A stretch of DNA of 64,000 bases from Hermetia illucens (Eukaryota; Arthropoda; Insecta; Diptera; Stratiomyidae), in NCBI RefSeq assembly GCF_905115235.1, contig NC_051852.1, positions 164,256,164 to 164,320,163 of the forward strand, read 5' to 3'. Shown piece after piece: positions 59,501 through 64,000 of this stretch; position 1 is the stretch's first letter; every line of letters begins with the position of its first letter. Made by a program: the position numbers and the translations under genes. The notes below the pieces were generated by a model. It was not told the origin of the DNA, ran no database searches, and was given only the letters and a program-made list of their open reading frames with translations.

Positions 59501-60681
59501 TGATGCTGGTTGCCGCAATAACAGGAGCCACCTCCACCTCCTGAACACTCTTAAGACGGGTGGCCTAGTCTAAGGCAATTGAAGCAGATGGTCAAGCTTC
59601 GTAGTGCCTCAAATCTCCATTGGAAAACATTTGATACTGGAACACGTAGGCGGGAATATGGTTAGTCGGGGGGAACTATAAACAAACAGCAGGAAGTCCA
59701 GCCTACTCCAATTGCGATGATCATGCATTGTATTTTGGTTAACGCGGGTTTCAGTTGACTCGAGCTCGGTAAACCGATTTTCCCCTGCACTTGGGTGCTA
59801 TGCCCAAAACAAGGGGTCCGTGGACCAAGAATGTGAGAGTAAATTGCTCTCCACCTAGCCCTACAAGTGTAAGTTCACCCCAAAATGAAAATGCTATTCT
59901 GTATAGTAAGCCAAAAGCCTTAAGAAATCACACTAAACATAAACAAATAGAGTATTTGTATCTAATAAAAAAAGAAACTTTAATTCAAACGGTAGCAATC
60001 TTAGGGGCATAAAAATAGTACCCCAAAAAGGTAACATAGCAAAATCTTGTACTTACCGGAATGATGCAAAATATTGGAGGAAGTAGCCAATGCAGAGCAA
60101 CGTAAAAATGATGACTGTTTGCAGATGACTTATGAAAGCCTGAAAGGCAGTTGTATCCACGGACATGGGTCTAATGCCGACCAATCCCAGTATCTGAACG
60201 TATGGACGCAAGAACTGAAAATATGAAGCGTATTAAGAAGCAATATTCACGGGGGACCAGCTATCGTTGGTACCTTTCTTTTGCAATAGTCCAAAATGGC
60301 AGAAGTCGGTTCGTCAGCAATGTCGTCAATCTAGAGAATATCAAGTGGCTACCAACTATGCTAGCATAGGATCTTGTCTATGAAAACTATACTCACCACA
60401 ACATCGGTCATACTGTCGTAATCCAACGTCGGAATTGACGATACCAAGTTTTGACGGGATACACCAAAATTTTCGGCATTATTATTGCTACTTCCACGTG
60501 AAGAGCAAGACTGTGCAGGATGCTGATGTTGATATAAATGTTGACGATCATGAAAATTGTTTGGAGATTGCTGTTGCAAAGGACGATCCGCATCATCTGA
60601 TGTAGACGGTGTAACAGATATTCCACGATTTCCATTATTGTGTCCAATCGAATCGTACAGTATATCGTTGTCATGGTTCAT
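53059..60681 (-). CDS. Gustatory-receptor-like seven-transmembrane protein
   Basis: Six exons (60681-60397, 60330-60274, 60214-60057, 55184-54800, 53734-53582, 53526-53059) with GT-AG borders and matching phases give 501 residues. A ~95-residue Gln/Asn/Ser-rich N-terminus is followed by seven hydrophobic segments: VIIFTLLCIGYFLQYF; LFVYIIPATLHVCGFMSAVW; ALWMFVLGGSVWIGFLCAYV; IILISYCIECYLL; ICFFTVLNLCYAFAGLIYLF; ANLMMWLILGLAPFFAAASV; SYLCFSILIVSLVILTLGM. The layout, the VHDLVQMIILIS segment and the intracellular LDSTLMFASSLNM stretch fit the insect gustatory receptor superfamily, which acts as ligand-gated cation channels. The usual TY-hydrophobic-QF motif in TM7 is absent, so this may be a divergent Gr-like branch. 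The start at 60681 is the most conservative Met; an in-frame Met exists 30 codons upstream. Confidence 0.75.
53582..53734 (-). CDS. Gr-like exon 5 (TM4)
   Basis: VSLISTIFVHDLVQMIILIS through TLDWMR; acceptor CCTTAG, donor GTAAGT. Confidence 0.8.
53905..54560 (-). mobile_element. Tc1/mariner-type transposon remnant in a Gr-like intron
   Basis: The minus strand encodes, in broken frames, VSIRSMSRIL, LKLKEIR, RAALLKRFSGKNYRNILLSD, KQIFTIEEKFNRQNDRKYA, then a deletion, then LNPLDYSFWA, and RLRACIAASGGHFE at the end. This is the order of a mariner-like transposase. The centre with the second Asp is deleted. Confidence 0.65.
54800..55184 (-). CDS. Gr-like exon 4 (TM2-TM3)
   Basis: RDRGFNHSRGIEKTVTIERS through TTVQAVVK; acceptor ACTAG, donor GTAAGT. 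It is 4.9 kb from exon 3 because of LINE insertions. Confidence 0.8.
55370..55625 (-). repeat. Unidentified repeat, copy 2
   Basis: Inverse counterpart of 52540-52770; minus strand holds CCATAAACAGCTGAACAATG, GCAGCCATGTGTTCACAAGC and CGCACACCGATGCACTGCA. Lies in the intron upstream of Gr-like exon 4. Confidence 0.5.
55630..56500. other. Gr-like intron 3, unassigned part
   Basis: No gene or clear repeat recognised; short frames in both strands only. Confidence 0.35.
56510..58620 (-). mobile_element. Jockey-clade LINE, decayed, in Gr-like intron 3
   Basis: The minus-strand frame 57277-56510 encodes RT motifs DMRPISLLSNIGEIFERILL, GFENLRSTEQAF, ACALDLEKAYDSVW, ILFADDIIVYA and the C-terminal IANHTLKPKPNIKYL. 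The segment with motif B is partly deleted (LIQSNCSSPYSKS then SPTPTATQAALFP). Endonuclease remnants lie upstream at 58475-57830 (DDSVNNENGKVLLDWFQSNL-type sequence near 58190). Several breaks. Confidence 0.75.
58650..59095 (+). mobile_element. LINE RT fragment (CR1/L2-like family D)
   Basis: HLDYADNICLLSRRVMNLG (YADN in place of YADD), LDLEREASRVGGKINANETK, QFVYLGSVVSANGGTKLDVA, KIWKCSHLNTKVKLRLFCAN, then truncation. Same family as 28560-29380. Confidence 0.7.
59130..59600 (+). mobile_element. LINE C-terminal fragment with Cys-His module
   Basis: Encodes DDACPFCNVEAESTGHI in pieces near 59345-59395 and is related in DNA to 19190-19400. Stops interrupt it. Confidence 0.5.
59785..59880 (+). 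repeat. Flank of the hairpin/hammerhead-like repeat, without the hairpin
   Basis: CACTTGGGTGCTATGCCCAA, AAGGGGTCCGTGGACCAAGA and GAGTAAATTGCTCTCCACC match the right-hand flanks of the copies at 39.3 and 44.95 kb. Confidence 0.45.
60057..60214 (-). CDS. Gr-like exon 3 (TM1)
   Basis: FLRPYVQILGLVGIRPMSVD through FASF; acceptor TTTCAG, donor GTAAG. Confidence 0.8.
60274..60330 (-). CDS. Gr-like exon 2
   Basis: IDDIADEPTSAILDYCKRK, 19 codons; acceptor CTCTAG, donor GTACCA. Confidence 0.7.
60397..60681 (-). CDS. Gr-like exon 1
   Basis: MNHDNDILYDSIGHNNGNRG through MTDVV; 95 codons; donor GTGAGT at 60396-60391. Confidence 0.7.
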
Positions 60682-62320
60682 AACGATATCAGACAATGTT
60701 TTTGTTATTGGAAAGCACCAAGAAAACAACGAAAACAACTTGCATCGGTGAGTTACTCTCGCATTAAACATTAAAACTTAGATAGGTTCGATGTCACAAA
60801 GAAGAGAGGAACCAAAAGAAAAAAATATATAAATTATACATTAATAGCGTAGATAAGTAAATGGATTTTTTGATTATGTCGGATCGGACGCACCCGTCTT
60901 CCCCATTTCCCTAAATTGCACTGGATTTTTGCATGCTCTCATGTACACTACATCTCACCTTCGTCACTCCTCGCGTCGATGTAGCGACACCTCATTTTTG
61001 CCTGTTTTCACTCCACTCCTCACACCACAGCCCAAACACTTGACCACTCCTCGAGTTCGTTACAGCTGCACCGTTTGTAATCTCGGCTAAATCATACATA
61101 CAATGTAATCCAGGCTAGTGAAAAATATTGCAATGACTCTGTGTAGAGTAAAGATGGAAGCTTTGGCTTGAGGACTGATATGGCAACCATGATCCAAAAA
61201 GAACTCAGCGACTTACCCCCAACTGGGTCCAGAACGTCACTATTCCAAGATTTATCTTTACCACTCTAATCAGCCACGCCTTCTACCTTTGAAAACTTCC
61301 GGAATCCCACTGAAGACCCAGAGGGTGCTATGCTATTAGTTTAATAAGGGGTTGGCCCCCCATGGATGACCCTTCACAACACCAGTCGAAACTACCTAAA
61401 AAAGCCCCCATCTCCCCTAAAAAGATGATAATACAAGAGATCATTGCGTCCAAGTATTTGTTGATAATAAAGTATAATTTCTGCTTGGCTTGGGTCGCTT
61501 ATCATGGCTAATATACGCTGAGGTACAGCAAAGTATTTTGCTCAATTAGTGATGCTGTTATCAAAAATTCTGGAAGACACTCAATTACTCTCAGAATTTT
61601 GTCTTTTTAGAGATTTTCTTCTCATTATCGGAATGTGTTTAGTTTAATTAATGGGTGAAGGTAAACGAAATCAAAGACCCACGACAAAAAGTCATGCCTT
61701 AGCTATGCTCTAGCAACGAAGGATTGTTTTGTTTTTAAAACTATATTTTTTATTATGACGACAATTTGTGGATTGGCGCCCAAGAACAATATCTTACAAA
61801 ATATGATTGTGAATAATATTGCAGCCTAGGTTGAGTGCCAAATTCAATCACATGTCACTCACCCGATCTAACGTCTGTGATATGACCTAGAATAGATCTG
61901 AGGTATTCATTGATCTAATTCTCCTTCTACCTGAAAGATAATGAGTACCTAGTAGCCAGGGCCGTAGAGAAAAAATCTGACTCCGGGGAGAAAACAGTCG
62001 GATCTGAGGTGTAAATTTACCTGCGCTCACTTGGTATCCCCTTTTTCCATTCATGTCGAGCACCGACAAAACTCCAGTCCTGGAGGGAATCAGCTATTAT
62101 CGGGATTATTAGAAAAATACCTTCTCTAAGGCAATCAAAGGTATCTTAAGGACGAAGGATATATTCAACACCAAGACCAGCTGCACCGTAGACTTATGGG
62201 GCCTAGAATCTATGACTTCTTCAAAAAAAGTAGAGCAGGCGAGCGTCAAGACTGGAGTTAGTTATAATAGTTAGCTTAGTATAGTGGGAGGAGCCACAAT
62301 TCCAAGCACTCAGACCTTTG
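60682..62320. other. Upstream region of the Gr-like gene and intergenic sequence
   Basis: About 1.6 kb without a supported gene. The first few hundred bases must contain the promoter of the Gr-like gene; no motif is clear. Confidence 0.4.
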
Positions 62321-62329
62321 CTAGACCCA

Positions 62330-62560
62330 TTGTACTATCCCCGGAGATCGCCTATTATCGATCTCTCGCCAACGGCGTTCGAAGGCTTTCGCGAATCTGA
62401 GAACATCTCTAGAGACAGAGAATGCGCAGACATGCCAAGATTGATCTGAACATCGAAGTCGATTGTAGACGTCCAAAAAGCTGGCCGAAAAACGGTAGCT
62501 TGACACACTGGATAAGGATTTAAAAGCCTCCGAGAACACCCCTGCACCCGATCCGTTTTT
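62330..62560 (+). mobile_element. RTE family B C-terminal micro-fragment
   Basis: KIDLNIEVDCRRPKSWPKN (GLNIEVDGKRPKGRPKQ in better copies) followed by GSLTHW-IRI-KPP; decayed. Confidence 0.55.
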
Positions 62561-62584
62561 CATGACTAACCCGTCGGTGAAAAT

Positions 62585-64000
62585 TATTAGAGGAGAAGGT
62601 CTAAATTTGGCCCCTGCTGGTATTTTGGCCCCCTACGATTCTACGCGACACAAAACAGCCACAGATAAAAACGCCACTGTGCAACAACCACAATCTTAAC
62701 AGCTGTTTTTTCATGTATCCATATGTCATTTAAATGACAAATGGTAGAGACAAATTCTAGTTTCTGTTCTTTGTGTTCTTCTAACTTTCTTCCAAGAAGA
62801 TATTTGTTGTCGGTATTCCTGTAAATGTGGCATGTTTAAATGGTGTTTTGTGCTAAAAAGTTTTTACAGGTTCAGCAGTATTACATATCAAGGTAATGCT
62901 GAAGCACGGCTTACTTTTCGTTTTATTTTTTGCTTTTTTTTTCTGTGATTGCATAAGTCTAATATGGCCCCCCGTTCGGTTTCGATTATGGCCTCCGGGG
63001 GCCATAATCGATGTTTGAAACACAAAAGTATTAAAGATTGCTGTATTGTTTCCTATAGATGCCCCGGAACAGCATTATGTTAACCGTAGCCAAAAAGAGG
63101 AAAACATGGGACCCGGAACAAATGAAAAAAGCTATAGGTGCAGTCAGGAGTAAGACGATGGGTTACAAAAAAGCCGTAAAAATATTTGGCGTACCGAGGA
63201 CTACATTAAGAAGGTTGGTGCACGATCTAGGAGAGTCTGAAAAAATTGTTGAAAAACCGCTAGGCAGGAAAACTGTATTCCACCTAATATAGAAAAGAAA
63301 CTCGTGGAGTATATTCTTCTAATGGAAGCGAAATACTATGGTCTAACACGAATAGATGTTCGGCGAATGGCCTATCAGTTAGCTTTGAAAAATAACAAAC
63401 TCAACAATTTTACAAAGGAAATAGCAGGGCGTTCGTGGTTAGACCTTTTTCTACGAAGACACAAACACGAACCTTCTTTAAGGAAACCATTAGGAACATC
63501 TTTTGCCCGTGTTCAAGGCTTTAACCGTGAGGCAGTAAAGGAATTTTTTGAGATTTTGAAGGCAGAAATGGAAAAAATTCGATACCCTCCTGATTGCATT
63601 TTCAACGTTGACGAGACCGGGCTGACAATCGTTCAATCTAAAGTTCCTCAAATAATTGGGAAGAAAGGCAAAAAACAAATAGGTGCTTTAACTGCTGCGG
63701 AACGAGGATCATTGATGACCGTGGTTTGCTGTATGAATGTTTCCGGGTTTTTTATACCACCCATGATGATTTTCCCCAGAACAAATTATTCCGATATACT
63801 TATGAAAGGAGCTCCGCATGGTGCTATCGGCAAAGTCCACCCATCCGGCTGGATTCAAACGAATTTATTCACCGATTGGTTTCGTCATTTTCTTTCTAAA
63901 ACAAATCCAACTAAGGAGTCGCCTGTACTGTTAATACTCGACGGGCATTACAGCCACACTCGTAACATTGAACTTCTGGAGTTAGCTCATGAGAACTATA
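62585..64000 (+). mobile_element. Pogo-family DNA transposon, runs off right edge
   Basis: A 5' region of about 470 bp contains several TGGCCCC motifs and an inverted pair. It is followed by a transposase with an N-terminal psq-type HTH (KKRKTWDPEQMKKAIGAVRS, GYKKAVKIFGVPRTTLRRLV), a second DNA-binding part (GRSWLDLFLRRH) and a DDE nuclease (NVDETG, LLILDGHYSH). The 3' half of the nuclease is outside the window. The left boundary is uncertain. Confidence 0.8.
63059..64000 (+). pseudogene. Pogo-type transposase, one frameshift, 3' incomplete
   Basis: MPRNSIMLTVAKKRKTWDPE opens at 63059 and runs 77 codons to a stop at 63290. From about 63275 the next frame continues without a stop to the window edge (PPNIEKKLVEYILLMEAKYY, RRMAYQLALKNNKLNNF, FNVDETGLTIVQSKVPQIIG, FLILDGH region as LLILDGHYSH). 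One single-base-type deletion near 63275 (GTATTCCACC) explains the break. The first catalytic Asp is in VDETG and the second in DGHYSH; the third is beyond 64000. The long open stretch suggests recent activity. Related pogo-like proteins can be domesticated, but the frameshift argues against it here. Confidence 0.75.

Noticed and set aside
63059-64000. Pogo transposase as a domesticated host gene
   Set aside because: A frameshift near 63275 and the surrounding leader motifs point to an ordinary transposon copy.

Overview
The window looks like a piece of an insect nuclear genome, most probably a fly (Diptera) with a large, repeat-rich genome. Host genes have short GT-AG introns, a 7-TM chemoreceptor-like gene is of insect type, and the transposons (Jockey, R1/LOA-like and RTE LINEs, Helitron, mariner, pogo, Penelope-like) are typical of insects. 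I see no bacterial operons, CRISPR arrays, rRNA genes or clear tRNA genes, and no recognisable LTR retroelement.

Six host genes can be supported. (1) COQ3 (minus, 5170-6082), a mitochondrial coenzyme Q O-methyltransferase, without its last exon in the window. (2) NOC2 (plus, 6499-8826), a 775-residue nucleolar 60S-assembly factor, divergent from COQ3. (3) A 159-residue intronless gene (minus, 13939-14418) that matches only the N-terminus and first DM14 domain of l(2)gd1/CC2D1. (4) MPP6 (minus, 24827-25273), an RNA-exosome cofactor, divergent from (5) l(2)gd1/CC2D1 (plus, 25761-43168), eight exons coding 816 residues, with introns swollen by transposons. (6) A 501-residue, seven-transmembrane gustatory-receptor-like protein (minus, 53059-60681, six exons).

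The rest is mostly mobile DNA. 1-5 kb: a LINE split by another LINE with a 14-bp target duplication, plus a LOA/RTE chimera. 9-13.4 kb: RTE-type LINEs, one carrying an 860-bp TTAA-bounded insert that itself holds a 156-bp MITE. 14.9-18.4 kb: an RTE copy with an 11-bp target duplication and a second RTE family. 20.7-23.8 kb: a decayed Helitron with both termini. 27.7-42.97 kb: TE load inside l(2)gd1 introns, including a tandem pair of unexplained ~620-bp units and a complete-length but dead mariner. 45-46.5 kb: a Penelope-like remnant beside short hairpin repeats with a hammerhead-ribozyme-like core. 47.35-52.2 kb: a nearly full-length R1-type LINE sitting in a (GACA)n microsatellite. 56.5-59.6 kb: Jockey and other LINE remnants inside the receptor gene. 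62.6 kb to the end: a pogo-family transposon running off the window.

The most interesting items are the single-DM14 paralogue near its parent gene, the dispersed hairpin/hammerhead-like repeat, and the ~620-bp tandem units bounded by three copies of one 14-bp sequence. All identifications come from reading the sequence and recalling protein families; no database search was run.
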